Source: Lates calcarifer (lineage: Eukaryota; Chordata; Actinopteri; Centropomidae). Taken from it: DNA of 64,000 nt. Positions 14,060 through 26,978 of this stretch are shown piece after piece. The stretch is taken from NCBI RefSeq assembly GCF_001640805.2, contig NC_066843.1:5158197-5222196 (forward strand). The letters are read 5' to 3'. The position numbers were made by a program, and so were the translations under genes. Within the stretch, counting starts at the first letter, position 1. The number at the start of each line of letters is the position of its first letter. Under the pieces are notes generated by a model. The model saw only the letters and a list, made by a program, of their open reading frames with translations, did no database searches and had not been told where the DNA came from.

Positions 14060-14335
14060 ATGAGTAGTTTAACACCACCAGAGTTTGAAATCACCCTCTT
14101 GTCTGTACGATAAACAAGCTAGCAGCTTGTTAGCTTAGTGTAGCATAAATACTGGACAATGGGGGCAAAAGCCTGGTTGTGTCCAAAGGTAGCCAAACTG
14201 GGCTAGCTGTTTCCAGTCTTTGTGCCAAACTAAGCTAACCTTTCATTAGCCTCATATTTAGCATACCAACATGAGAGTGGTATCCATCTCCTGATTTAAC
14301 TCTGGCTAGGAAAGTGAATGTGTGTATTTTACAAA
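14060..14335 (-). mobile_element. Fold-back teleost interspersed element, copy 1
   Basis: Arms at 14129-14156 (GTTAGCTTAG...TACTGGA) and 14212-14239 (TCCAGTCTTT...CTAAGCTAAC) are inverted complements able to form a hairpin. The flank carries ATGAGAGTGGTATC at 14271-14284, whose exact complement occurs at 36195-36208 in an adam11 intron beside the same arm. The pattern matches an abundant teleost SINE/MITE-like repeat. Ends are approximate. Confidence 0.6.
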
Positions 14336-14667
14336 ATGGCAAAACAAACTTCATTTTTGACAATGATGTTGTTTTATCAGCTACTTATTTGGTTTGAACT
14401 ATACCAACATTTCTGTGTAGTAGTCCCATCTGAGCTCTCTTGTTTTCTCAACAAAAGGAAGTAAGCAATGCCATATTGACATAACAAGAAATTCCCTTTG
14501 ATATAAAAGAGCTTTGGGAATTAAAAATAAACTTATTGGCCCCAAAAGTACAATCAGAGATAAGGTTACAGTTACTACCTTGTGTATCGTGTTTTTGCAT
14601 TCATGCTCTGTGCTTAACTTCCTCTTCATTTGATCCCCGCTGAATTACATTTGCTACTATGATGACT

Positions 14668-14705
14668 CAATTTCCCCAAAGGGATCGATAAAGTTTCTTT
14701 CATCC
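14668..14705 (+). repeat. Probable retroelement 3' tail fragment
   Basis: The segment ATTTCCCCAAAGGGATCGATAAAG resembles the 3' tail of common fish non-LTR retroelements or SINEs, which typically end in a CCCC...GGGAT...ATAAAG motif. Only the tail is visible and no reverse-transcriptase frame accompanies it. Confidence 0.4.
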
Positions 14706-17700
14706 CTAAAACTGCATATAAAACAGGCTTCTGTCAGACTGCTGGTTCATGATGTTGTAAACCGTTTCCTCCTGTCCCCTCATGTTGAGCTCATGTAAAC
14801 TAATCATTCTAGATTACATGGCTGTTAATTGAACGCTGGCCCACCCGCTGCTCTGTGTGCATTCTCCTTTACGATGATTAAACTGCAGGTTAAAATCAAT
14901 CTGTGACTCTTTGCATGTCTTGCACAGATGTAAGACACAGATACGTGATCTTCTGCTAATGAAAAATGAATGAAACCATAGTAGAGACATGGAGCATGTC
15001 AAGATCTCTTTAATCATTTCTCACTAATTGGCAGGTCTGATAAATGATTATAATGGGCAGAAATTTTGGCCGGTTATTTGAAGATGTTGTAAAACAAAGT
15101 AGCTGCTGCTTTTCCTGATGGCACCCTCGCAGCACTTTTAATTATTGGTGGAGCTTGACTGGAGCACAGGGCGCTCAGGGAAAGTCAGGTTTTGATTGAT
15201 GAAGCAGCAAACAAGATGAATATGAGGAAATAAGGACAACGTTGGATGTTGTGATGTGGATGTCAACAAAAGGAAGTGTAATCAACCCTAAATTGTCGTC
15301 TCTGCTAATCAGGTCTCATCTCAGGCAGCACAGATCAGTGGCTAAGAAAATCACATCTAATCTTATCAGAATGACTGATAGTTTGTCAAGATAAATCATG
15401 TCAGTGTGTCTCATTTTGAGAGTCTCTGTTTGCATTTGTGACTGTATTATGCAAATCCTTGTCACTGTGAAGGAACAATATCGGTTTTCTTAACCTGCGC
15501 CATCAATCCATTGTCACCCTGTGGACATGTGACTCATTGCAATTCAGTTTGACTTGAATTTGGTGCTGCAGAGCTACTTACTATACTGTATAATCTGCAC
15601 CATACCAAGACACAAAGTGATTTGTTACGCAAAAGAGATAAATAACCATTGTCACTGTCTCTTCCTGAGACAGAGAAATGCACTCACCTTATTATGCCCT
15701 CCTCTTGTTTGCACAATTTTTCATGAGGACAGAAAGGGAACCTGCGAGGACTACAAATTGCAGACGCAGACAAAGAAAGCACTGGAAAATTTGCAAGTGA
15801 ATATTTTGCCATTAAAATAACACCAGCAGAAGCCAAAGAGAGACCATGAAGATAAACTGCACAGGAGCAAAGGAGAGCTTTGATGTATGGTGTGACATGA
15901 TTTAATGATGGAGAAAAGATGATGAACAGCCTACTGCTAATGGTAGGCCATCAGGGGACATTTTACAATAAGAGGATGAGAGGAATAGCAGCATCCTTCT
16001 GTCATGCCAACACAATCAAATGTACTGGACAAAATATAGTCAATTGAGCAGTGGCCCAGCCAGGGGAAGAGCTTGTTCCCTGAATTCACAGCTGCCAACA
16101 CAACGTCAAAGGAATCTTAAAACAAACACTATCAATCTGTGCCTTTTTGGATGACTTTCAGCGTCCTGGCCACTGCTGCGCCTGCTGCAGTTTTCTAGGA
16201 ACGGGGACCTCCTGCTTGGATAACCAATTTTGTGAACCAGATGAATTTGTGTGGGTAAATTTTGCCAGCACAAATAAAAATACACTGTGTCTGTCTGGAT
16301 GTGTCTGCTTCCTTTTGTTCAGTAGCTGATTTATGTGCGTGTCATGGATTTACGGCACCATTAACTATGACTGGAGGCAGGCAAGCAACAAGGTGGGGGG
16401 TAAAACTGGTCCCTTCAGACTGTTCAAACATTCATGAGGGAATAAACAGTGACTTGAAGTAAGAGGCAATGAAGTGAGCACACTCATGCTTTAAGTTTGC
16501 CCAAAGCTCAGTGTTGAGGATGGCAGAAAGTATAGGGTTAATTTCAAGAACTATAAGGTCATGTTCATCTCTTGGCAGGTTGGAGCAGATATCATTATAG
16601 AATATTGCAACAGGTAGAATGTATCTGATATCAATATTAACCAGATTCATTTCACTGTTCAAATAAAACCTGTGGTGTCGAGGTTAAAAGCTAAAATTTC
16701 ATCCCTCTGGTGTTTTAGCCGTGGTGACGTTCGCATTAATACCACAAAGTGGATCTGTGAGGATATACGAGCATGGCTCTAGACTTTTAGTCTTTTGAAT
16801 TTCCTGAATAAAATTTGTACCGTTTTATAATGATTATAAACCCATATTGTAGTATCAGCTCTGTTGCAACCCTCTTGTGAGTTACAGACAGAATGAGGCC
16901 TTTTTTTTCCTGTGGTAGTGGCCTTGCTACCATCCACTCTTTTTTTTTTCAAGGCAACACCTGAAAATACGAACACACTTGAGAAAATGAACTTTATAAA
17001 AAAAAAACATAATGTGCTTATAGAGTATCAAATGATCTTACGTCAAATCTGTCCATGTCATTTTAGAGAACTTTGTGCCCACTAGTGGGTAATACTTGCG
17101 TATTTTTGGCACAAGAGTTGCTTAAACCTCCTTACATTGTATAAATTGCTCAAGAGCTGCTGTGCTGCACTCTGTTGCAGGCAGAGGAGCTGAGCTTGTT
17201 TACACCTGTGCAGACGGCTCCCCATCTCATGGTTATTTTGTTAATCCTGTCAGTTTAGCAGGCATGTAGTTTTGTTACAGCTATGATTCACTCTCCTCAA
17301 ACAGGGCCATGGGAAAAGGGAGAAAAGGGAGGGGAGAAGAGGTTTTGGGTCATCTATTCTGGAGGAAGCAGGCTAAATCAGGGTATGACGACTGTATGGT
17401 TAACCTACTTCAATTTATCTCCTTGTTTCGGGATTTTCTGAGGCTATATTTTTCTCTTTCTGTGACTCCCTGGTTTTTCTCCTGTATGTTCTGTGAATGA
17501 GACTGGAAAATAGAAATGTGGGTTACTGCTCAAATGAGAAAATTGTCAAAGGTTTTGATAAAGGGGTGAAAAACAAGAACACCAATATGGCAAACTACTT
17601 CACATATTAACCGAGAAATAGGCAGAGCTGAATTAGCACCTAAAAGCTTCAGAAATGTACAATTAATTGTTGTGCTCCTGTAATAAATTATGCATTTGCA

Positions 17701-19972
17701 TATGTTTTCTTGCAATTAGAGTAATCAAACTAAAGCATCTTAGTTGTTTGTTTGGGAGGGTGGCACTCACAATTTTTGATGACCTCTACCTATCATTCTT
17801 ATGGAGGTTGAATGCAGTTGCAACTTGTTGGCACAAAATTATCTACCAAATGAATGCAATGTAATGCTTCCTGGCAGATCTTTAGAAGCACTGCAGAGAC
17901 AGAGCTCCTGTGTTAGTATTTATTATAATAGCGGTAAAAGCAAAAAATGCTGTTATTCACTGCATTTGAGACACTAGTTGAATCATTTTGTTGCTTTTGG
18001 AGACACTCAGCGAGTACTTATTTCTGTAGGTCACAGCAATTTTATCCAGAAGCTGTCGTCACCAGGATAAAAATGATTCACAACAGGATCAAGGTGATTC
18101 AGATGTTTTATTTGGTGCAATTTTGCCCTTGAGTGGGCAGAGCAATGTCAGGGAAATGTACACCACCTGTAATTAAAGCTGCAGACATACGATTTATGTA
18201 AACAGACGTGTTTTTTTCAGCCTGAGTCACAAAGTGGATACAGCAGAGACAAGTGTCCTGAAACCACAGATTCACCTCAGTCTGTGCCTCATTTGTTTAA
18301 TAAGGTGTTTACTTCATTTTAGAAATAAGAGTATACATTCTTGTTTAAAAAGACAATGCCAACACGGGATAGATCAGCAGTTAAAACCCATGATGTTTGG
18401 ATTGACAACCTTCAGCCCTGTTAGACTTTAGTTACAGTCCGAAACATAGTCCTTGATACAGGAGCCAAATAAACTGGATGACACCAGAATAAAAAATTAA
18501 TTGACTGTGAAAAATGATTCTCTCCATGCCATTTACAGAGCATGCATTAATAAGACAATTGAAAATCCATCCATCACCTATTAGATGTTTCCTTAGAGCT
18601 AATCAGGCAATCATGAATGTGGAATGAGTGTCCCAGTCTCCCTTGCTGGTTTTATTGTGACTTTTCCTTTGTGCTGCTCTGTGATGCACATGTTGCAAAA
18701 ATCAACCTCAGCCAAAGGTCACGCTCACTATGTGGATAATTGGCATGGCCTTTCTAGAGAGCCAAAGTGTGATGGCGAGGGTGTGGTTAACCATGTGTGA
18801 TTCAGTTTTGATAGTGTTGCTTGTGTCAGTCCAAAGCTCAGCCCGTATGACACCAGGCAGCGTCATCACTCTCATGGGACTGTGTGGCACCGGTGGAAAA
18901 CAATTATCAACTCTGCAGTCAACAAGGAACATCTAATCACTCAAGTATTTTCCACACCTGCTGAACACCTGCAAACACAGTCCCATTATTTTGTTCTTAA
19001 AAAAAACACTGACAAGACAAGAAACAGAGCACAGATTTAAGAAAACCTTGTTTACTGTGTTGCATCACCATAGAAACAAGACTAAATTCCTGCTCGGCTG
19101 AGATATGTGTTGACTTTGAAAGCCTTGCTACATGTCCAAAGCAATATCATGGTCTTAAGAGGCACTCAGTGTCTGACTGATGCTTTTATCTGCGCTTAAA
19201 TGGCATTTTACAAAGAAATGATATATACAATAACTACAGGCTTGCAACTACAGGCAAGATAATTACAGATGTAACAGACACTGTCAGCTGGTATGGCATT
19301 TGTATTTGTTTTGTGAAGCCATGCTCAGTCCCTCCAGCTTGACTGAGCGTGCAGGTCAGCAGTTGTAGGATAGGTTAATGTATGGGACCTAAAGAGGTAA
19401 TGCAGCAGCTACTGAGCGAGTAGCCTGAGGCTGGAAAGCAGAGAGAATGACCTTCGGCAGAGCAGAGAGAAACAAAGCAGTGAAGATACCATACGAACTC
19501 AAACTGACAGGCTGTTGCAGAGCTTAGCTGAAGCTTTGAAATGGACTCTAGCTTCGCTCCAGTGGACCAAGAATAAAAGGAATTGTTTAACACAAAAAGG
19601 AACTGTTAAACACCACTACTGAAACAAAAAGGAACCTTTTACATTCTGGACCCAATAATTTTATTTTATGTTGAATTTTCTGGCTAGTAAGCCAAGACTA
19701 GAGCACGTTATTACAAAATAAGCTACCAGTAATACAAAGGCTTCTATTAATACATTTTAGTTGCAGCAAAATGTGACATGTCTAACCTTGGTGCTGTTTT
19801 AAATGATCACAGCACAGTTTTTCCTGTCAACTACAGTTTTTATGGAGTTACTGATAAATAAAAACAATCAACGGCATTATTTTTGAAAGCATGCTTACTT
19901 TAATGGTAGTGCCTAAAACTTTTGCACAGTACCCTGCTAACCTTTCATTTCTTCTTCTATGGTCCCCACCAG
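14706..19972. other. Intergenic stretch without a recognised gene
   Basis: AT-rich DNA without a convincing exon set. Upstream exons of the unidentified plus-strand gene ending at 20463 should lie in or beyond this stretch, but none could be picked out by eye. Frames such as 15554-15820 and 16147-16329 lack splice context and conserved character. Confidence 0.5.
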
Positions 19973-20463
19973 GATTTCCTTTTGACCCCTTTACCTCTCA
20001 GCAGATGTCTGTTAAAGAAAGAGAAGAAGAAAGGTGAGTGTCGTTTACCTATTACCTTTTTTCCTTACAGTTTGTGTATTTTTTCCATTCAAAAATCACA
20101 AGGTGTGTCATTCCATGTAGATAGATTTCAGTGTTGATACCTTTAACAGATAAACGCTGTTACCTTCAAGTTCTAGTAAACTGCGGTACTAACTCCTGTT
20201 GTTTCCCATTGTTTCACTTATGTAGTAGATGGATTGACTATTTTTTCATTACATTATCTGTTTTGTCAGGTATGTTTTATTGCATGCAAGTTTGTAGTTT
20301 GTACAAGCCCTTTGTTAAATTCTCTGGGAAAGAAATTAGAATGACTCCAAATAGGTCCCTTACTTACCAACAAACAATGGAAACCCAACGATTAATTGAG
20401 GAAATAGGAAGATTAATTGGTTATGAAAACAGTGCTGCAAACCTAGAAACCCTGTTAGACTAA
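19973..20463 (+). CDS. 3' end of an unidentified protein-coding gene (two exons)
   Basis: Exon A is 19973-20033, preceded by a pyrimidine-rich tract ending CACCAG and followed by GTGAGT. Exon B is 20298-20463, preceded by TTGTAG and ending with TAA. The junction is phase 2 on both sides and joins ...REEE-S-LYKPF... in frame. The visible 74 residues are polar: FDPFTSQQMSVKEREEE, then KPFVKFSGKEIRM, and an amphipathic segment TQRLIEEIGRLIGYE near the C-terminus. An AATAAA at 20901-20906 gives a plausible 3' UTR of about 440 bp. I do not recognise the family. Upstream exons are not found, so it could also be a decayed gene fragment. It converges on gtf3a. Confidence 0.5.
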
Positions 20464-20900
20464 GCAGTCAGATTTACTCAACTTACACATACAAGTATAA
20501 AGGTTCACGAGGCCAAAATCTGAATTACAACATCTTAACCTCAGTTAAGCAGATCTGACAGTTGAGACTCATCTTTGTGTCCAAAGTCTCATCCACCCCC
20601 AAAGTGACATGCTGTGACTCAGCTCTTACTCATGTTCAGTCCTTTGTTCATATTTAATAAGCTCCAACATGTTCTGCAAAATGTCAACCAATATGTGAGG
20701 CCAAAGCAAGCACAAAGATGGATGCTGGGAGAGAACAGCTGTTTGAGTGTGCCAACAATGAGCTGCTCTTTCCATTGCAATTAAACGGAACTGAACCAAC
20801 AACTCATGTTCCTGCAGATGATACCGCTCTCCAGCAGCTGCTACTGATAGGCAGACCTCCAGCAGTGTTCATCAAAACACTCAAATTGGAAAATGACAGC

Positions 20901-20939
20901 AATAAAATACCACTTTAATCAAAAGTAACTAATTTTATT
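20901..20939. terminator. Opposed poly(A) signals of the orphan gene (+) and gtf3a (-)
   Basis: AATAAA on the plus strand at 20901-20906 and the complement of AATAAA (TTTATT) at 20934-20939 lie about 30 bp apart. This fits two convergent transcripts with overlapping ends: about 440 bp past the plus-strand stop at 20463 and about 265 bp past the gtf3a stop at 21204. Confidence 0.5.
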
Positions 20940-21203
20940 GGGTCAACACACATCATGTTACAAGCATTCACAAAGTATTCAGTCTTTGAAATTCTCAAAA
21001 GCTTGACATCCTAATCAGTGTTTTAAGTGACATTTCAAATACCATCTTTGAAATTAAAATATTTTAATGTATCTCAGCTACATTAAACACAAAACAAAAG
21101 AGACCCAAATTTCCAATTTCTCAAATTTAAAGGAAACAGTCCAAAGCCTACAAAAGATCTCAGAACTTCAAACTTAAACTGTAAATGACCATGTTTTTTC
21201 CAC

Positions 21204-23794
21204 TTAACATTTCAGTGATGCGACCTCAGGTTTCTCCTCCAAAGGACGAGACTGTTTGATGCCAAACAGGCTGCGCAGGTTGACTTCTGGATCAACATAA
21301 TGAGGGATCTTGCGTTCATTGAAGAGGCCTGAGAGGTTAGTCTCCACTTTGGCACGTCTAGAGATTCGCATGCGCAGGGTGAAGAGGCGATGTAGGTTTT
21401 CCTCCACAATGGGCAGATGGTGCCCATTCAAACGCTTCTGCCAGGATTTCTTGGGCCGCTGACGTTTCTGTCGGGATTAAGGGAAAAAAAAATTAGTTTT
21501 AGGATAACACTGACGTTTTTGCAGTTTCTTGCCATTGTACTGACTGTGTAGCCACCTATGCTTTAAAAACCAAGTAGAAATTTGACATAGTTGAACATGG
21601 AGCACAAAGGAGTCTACTTTCAACAGGTAGAAATAGATCCAAAATCAATAGCCTCTGACCAGGTTGCTTTAGCCCACTGTTGTGTGGGTGGCTTTAGATA
21701 CGGACATCAGACTTACCTTCAGAGTGATGGCACTTGGGTCATGGCGAAGCAGATGTCTGTTCATACTCTCCTGTTGAATAGAGCAGTCATAATGTAATAC
21801 ACAGGTAGAAACTTTGAAGGCTACAGCTAGAAATGGCAGTAAAATATGCAGAAATTGTGTCACTCATCAGTGCTGTTAATCAGTAGGAATACTTTAGGTT
21901 TGGATTTAGCCATGTCCTTTTACCAGTGTCCGAAATTAAATTAATCTGCTTGTTGTAAACAGTGTTCCAGTTGGAATATTAAAAATGGCATCTTTAAATT
22001 GTCACAACATGTTACATACCCGCATAGCAAACATGCGTGGACAGTCAGGAAAGGAGCATTTGTATTTGAGGAGCTCGAGGTGCACCTTGCGGATGTGGTG
22101 CTGCAGGTTAAAGGTTGTAGAGAAATAGGCCTGACAGTTGTCTCTGGGACAGACCAGCACTGGCTTATGGGAAGCGTGAATCCGTTTGTGCCTCCGCAGA
22201 GCATCCGTTTTCTTAAACACCTTCTTACACACCTGGCATGAGAATGTGGCTAGGACACAGACAGAAAGGACAGAAGGATTAGATGGCCACCAGACAAACT
22301 GAAAAACAATAGCAAACTGCATCCTTTCCTGAAAGACATTTTGGATGGATTTCAGCAGTTTTGTATACATATATCTAAAACATTAACCTTGGTGTTTGGT
22401 CATGTGCTTCTGAAGTTTCCCCCAGGTGTGTTCAAGCACCTGGCAATTAGCATGTGGGCAGTGGTATCCTGCAGGGAAAAGCAAACAAGGCCAGTGAGCA
22501 CATCAGGAATTAAAGATCACCACCAGTTGGCTCCCTTTGAGGATCTACACACCATGCACATCATTTGTCCTGAAAGAATTATCTTGGATGCAAGAAAAGG
22601 TTACATGCAAATGTAGCCACAACCCTCTTTTAATGAAGGAATTTTACAAGGATGGATGATGAAAGGACCCCTACTAAGATGGAAATTAGACCAACCTGCA
22701 TGCTTCTTCTCGTGGGCTTTGCGAGCAACATGGGAGTCAAACATGGCAGTACATCCGTCCTTCGAACACCTAAGTGCCCCATCAGGGACAGACAGGAGGT
22801 AAAAATAAATGTAACCAATTCACTTGGGCCACACCCACTCAGCCTGTAACCACTCATTTATCTCCTGCTAGAGCCTGTACTGCAGGGCATCAAAGATCTG
22901 ATTAATTAAAATGGCAAGTGCATAATCTTTAACAGTCTGGACTGATCTCAGGAGTCTCATTAACCCATAGGACAAAGCTACAGTCTGATTTTTCACTACT
23001 GAATTTTACACCATAGGAAAATCCTGCCATGTTTTCTGTGAGGCTAAATATTTTTGTACTACAGACATACCTGAATTTAACAGTCGCTTCATGCTCCTTT
23101 AAGTGCAGCTTAAACAGTCTGCGCTTTTTGAAGGTCAAAGAGCAGTTTGGCTGGTTACACTGTGGGAGGAAAAAATAAAGTGGTTAAACTTGCACAAGAG
23201 ACTTAAAAACTGGTTATTCATGAACATCAGGAGCAAAGAGCAGGTGGTTAAAATGCGTTTTAATGGCGCCATCTTGTGGATATATTGGATTAGTCATACA
23301 AACCTTAAAGTACTTATTTTTGTCTTCGTGGGCGTAAAGCAGGTGTCTTTTCAGTTTGCTTGAGTTGAAGAAACTCTTCGTACAGGTCGCAAACTTGCAC
23401 CTGGAAAACGCAGTTAAAATGAGGTCGTGGCTGCGGGGAGCAACAGCAGGAAATGAGACTTGTACTGACTTACTTGAACTGCTTGACTCCTTTGTGCTGG
23501 AGCATGTGGCGGCTCAGGTGGGCTTTCCTCGAGAAACGGCGACCGCAGTCTGCGACTGTGCACTGACACGGGCGCTGATTTAAGTTTTAACGAGTTAAAC
23601 TCTCATTCCTGAGCATGTATAGTTATGCGGTTTCTTATAAGTTCGAATATTTTCCTTACCGCGCCGGTGTGCACCGTCTCATGCTCCTTCAGCTTCCACT
23701 GCCTGGTAAAAGTCGCTTTACAGTCTGTGTGGGCGCAGTTGAACAGCTGCCGCGGCGGACCGCCGACAGGTTTCGCACTGCGAACACCATTCAT
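21204..23794 (-). CDS. gtf3a: Transcription factor IIIA, complete
   Basis: Nine exons (complement): 23660-23794, 23474-23574, 23304-23400, 23071-23159, 22696-22769, 22388-22468, 22020-22249, 21717-21770, 21204-21467. All joins are GT-AG and the total is 1125 nt, 374 aa plus stop; human TFIIIA is of similar size. It binds the internal control region of 5S rRNA genes and 5S rRNA itself, starting RNA polymerase III transcription. Nine C2H2 fingers can be counted: the first has C20, C25, H38, H42; finger 6 has a Trp-containing HTWGKLQKH helix; finger 7 is the short CQVCKK form; finger 9 spans the exon 7/8 join. A basic tail (KRQRPKKSWQKR) and a C-terminal region of about 80 residues follow. The ATG at 23794 is chosen because it directly precedes finger 1 with a 19-residue leader; an in-frame TTG just upstream is not a likely start. 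Nine fingers with these linkers make another zinc-finger identity unlikely. Confidence 0.95.
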
Positions 23795-26700
23795 TTTCAA
23801 CCTTTATGTGAACACTTCTCCACGAAATTATGTAATGGAGAGCCCGCCGCTTTTGTCGGCCTGTCTTATAGCCTCTGGAACGCGTTTAATTGCTTAATTG
23901 GCAGCGTCAGGTCACCAGGCTGCGCCCGCAGCGGTGACTGATTCAACACGTTGTAATGCTCAAGAAGCAAAGCTGAAACTAATTAACATAATTGCTAAGA
24001 TCAGCTGTGTGCAAACAAATGTGAAACATGGGCAAGTCAACACATGCTCCAACTATTCAGAGCCAGACAGTCGTTGCTTGTCAGTGTTAAATAACATTAG
24101 CACTTTTAGTGAAATGATACATGACATGAAATATCTCATACAAAATATCAAAATATGAAATTAAGTCAAAATAAAAACAGAATTTCTGATACCACTCTTC
24201 CACACATTACAGGCATTTATCACACTGGCAACACTTAAATATCATCTTACTGGAAAGACCCAGTCCTGGAAATTCCCCAGTCCTAATAAAAGCAGGATTA
24301 CACCTGTGGCCTGTAGACTATACAGTGGGACATCTATTTTCATAAGTGGCCACCTGTAGTCTACAATCATGAAGGGAAGCTTTCCCACACTGTAGATGTA
24401 TCCTTACTTTGGCTGAGTTGGTGTTGCAGACAACACTGATGTATCGATGTAGTTGTGATACAGCTATTTGCACAGTAGAGAGCAGTGTATCTCTATCTCA
24501 CAAGGCTCTGGCATTGAGGTGCGCACACTGCCTGAGCAGCTTTTCACATTTGTTTTTAATAGATACATTGAAATGATCACAGTTGGTGATGTAGTTACTC
24601 TGCCTCTGTTTGAAATGACTAAATTAGAAAGACAAAATTAATCAAGAGTTTTTGAGGGCTGGTTCTCTAGTGTATAGGCAGAGAAAGTAGTGATACTTAT
24701 GCAGTACTCATTTTTCTGTGGGACCTAAAATCATCAAGGTCCCCTGGAATTCTTTGGGCCCCATGGGATCCAAATAACCTTTATGTCCATGTGAAGCATA
24801 ACCAGCACCCTCTCTGCAGCCCTGACTCCTCACAGTTCTCACTGCAGTTACTCAGCTGTACCACTGCTGAATACTTAATTGCCTGCATCAGTTACCCCTG
24901 TGCAATGAGTTACTGTTACTGTTAATACTACATTTATCAGATGAAAAACACTGTGAGGGACATTGGAGACGCTGATGATGATGTTGATGTTGTATGAATT
25001 CACATTAACAGCAGAAGAGCCGGTCCGTACTAAACTGATGTTTTGCATCATATTTTTTTGGGAAGAGGGGCAGGGGGTGCACATACTTGGCCCTTGATGC
25101 TGCACTCTTCCTGCTGCTCTCCCCCTCCATCTCTTCCCCACTGTCTCTCACTCCCTGTTAGTCTCAAAGGGGGGGTAGATGAAATATTTAGAGGGGACTG
25201 TCAGTGCACAATGTGCCTCCATTAGCGGGGATGTGTTGCGGGATGGCCGCTGGAAGACTTTAACTGCATCAAGGAGGCTAACTCTGCTCATAGACTCAGA
25301 GAGCACTGCAGGTCTTCAGTTTCACTGAATTTATGGTTGTCAATATGGAGCCTAATTGATTGTGAGCCGCTGTCTTTTAGAGAGATACAATTAAACTCAT
25401 ATATCACACAGGACATGTTTAACTCACTATCACACCAAGCGTTGCTAGTATAGATCAGTAATATGCCTCTATAGATCATGTTTTAGATATTTTTACTATT
25501 TTGTAACATTCCTAAAGGGATGTGTACAGCATTTCTATGAGAAGTGATATTGAAATTTTCATAGTCATTAAAGCAAGTAACAAATGGTTTTTAATTTCAT
25601 TGCAGTGGTGTAAGAGTTAAGCTGACTTCTCTTGACACTGTTTGCTTCATCAGAACCTGTCCCACTAAACCTTATACGGTCTCCACATTTCTGAATTCAC
25701 TCACAGAACAGAACATCAAGTATTTTACCTGAAATAGGCATCAAGTAACTTTTATTTTGCCAAGACATTTCAAACATTACAGCAAGAGGATCCTTAAAAG
25801 CTTTGGGTTAAGATTCTAAATGTCACATTCTTGCCTTAAGTGAAAACCGCTTCTATAAATATCAGATGGGGGAAATACCTGCAAGAAGTTTTTAGAAATG
25901 CAGCTACTTTTACTAACTTAATGAATTCTGCATTGGCTGTTGGCGGTTCTCACACTCAAACAGATTATGGAGATCTCTTGTGGAGATTATAATCATTTTG
26001 ATCAGTCCTCAGTAACTGTATTTAGGCCTATAGGATTTTAGTTACTATTTTAAGTTACAGCAAAAATTACAAACTTGTGATAAAAATACGACAGACAAAA
26101 ATATCCTAAACTGCTTCAGTTGGTTACCACAGAAACTGAGTATCTGTAGGAACATTAAGCAATGTGACAAAAAGGCCTGTACTGTATCTGTCAGGGTGAT
26201 TTTTTTGTTCAGATGTAACGTGAGGATACACCTTCATCCTCTGCAGACCTGTGATTTTTATGTCAGAGCTCACCGAGACACTCCACCATTCCCTGCACTG
26301 AGAAAATGAATGAACTGTTATACTCTAAGCCCCCCATCATGACTTTTCTTCAGCCGTGCTCCACAGCAGCCGGGCTGTCGCATCCTCTCCCTTCGCAGAG
26401 CTGCATGGCAACGGGAGGAGGAGGCTGCTCGGGATGAGGGAGGGTACCACGGATCCCACGTGTCCTCCTCACCGCAGACCCAACGCATCTCTCTTCGCTT
26501 TCCCATCCCTTCGTTTCCGCATACCGCAGATTCGCATAGCCTATACACACATACAACACACACACACACACACAAGCTCGCCCATACACTCATACGCACC
26601 CGCGCAGCCTTGCGGAGCTATGCATCCGCGGTGCGCACTCTCCCGTTCCTCCCTATTTCCTCACTGATCAAACTATAGGCCTGTATCGATCATCTCTCCG

Positions 26701-26837
26701 CCATAGGCCTATAGGCTATGATTCATTTTTCATTATTCTGATATGCAAATCCAAATTCTCCGTAGCGGTGTTGGTCGGAGCTGAGAGAGAGAGAGGGGCA
26801 TAGAGAGGGGGAGAGATGAGAGGACGCGCATCATCAG
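23795..26837. other. Spacer between divergent gtf3a and adam11
   Basis: The first about 150 bp upstream of the gtf3a ATG are GC-rich and presumably hold its promoter and 5' UTR. The middle is AT-rich with no gene seen. From about 26350 the DNA becomes GC-rich and purine/pyrimidine-structured, with an AC microsatellite at 26555-26574 and a GA-rich tract around 26780-26815, which probably marks the adam11 promoter and 5' UTR. No TATA box is evident. Confidence 0.55.
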
Positions 26838-26978
26838 ATGTTTAGCAGATTCACTTTGGATCCTCGCCATCATTTCTGCTGTGCGCTTTTTCGGTCTTTT
26901 TTCCTCCCCTCCGTCGGCCGGGTTCGTGACATTCTGCGGCTCTCTCGATGTTGTAATCCGGGGGAATATGTGAAGATC

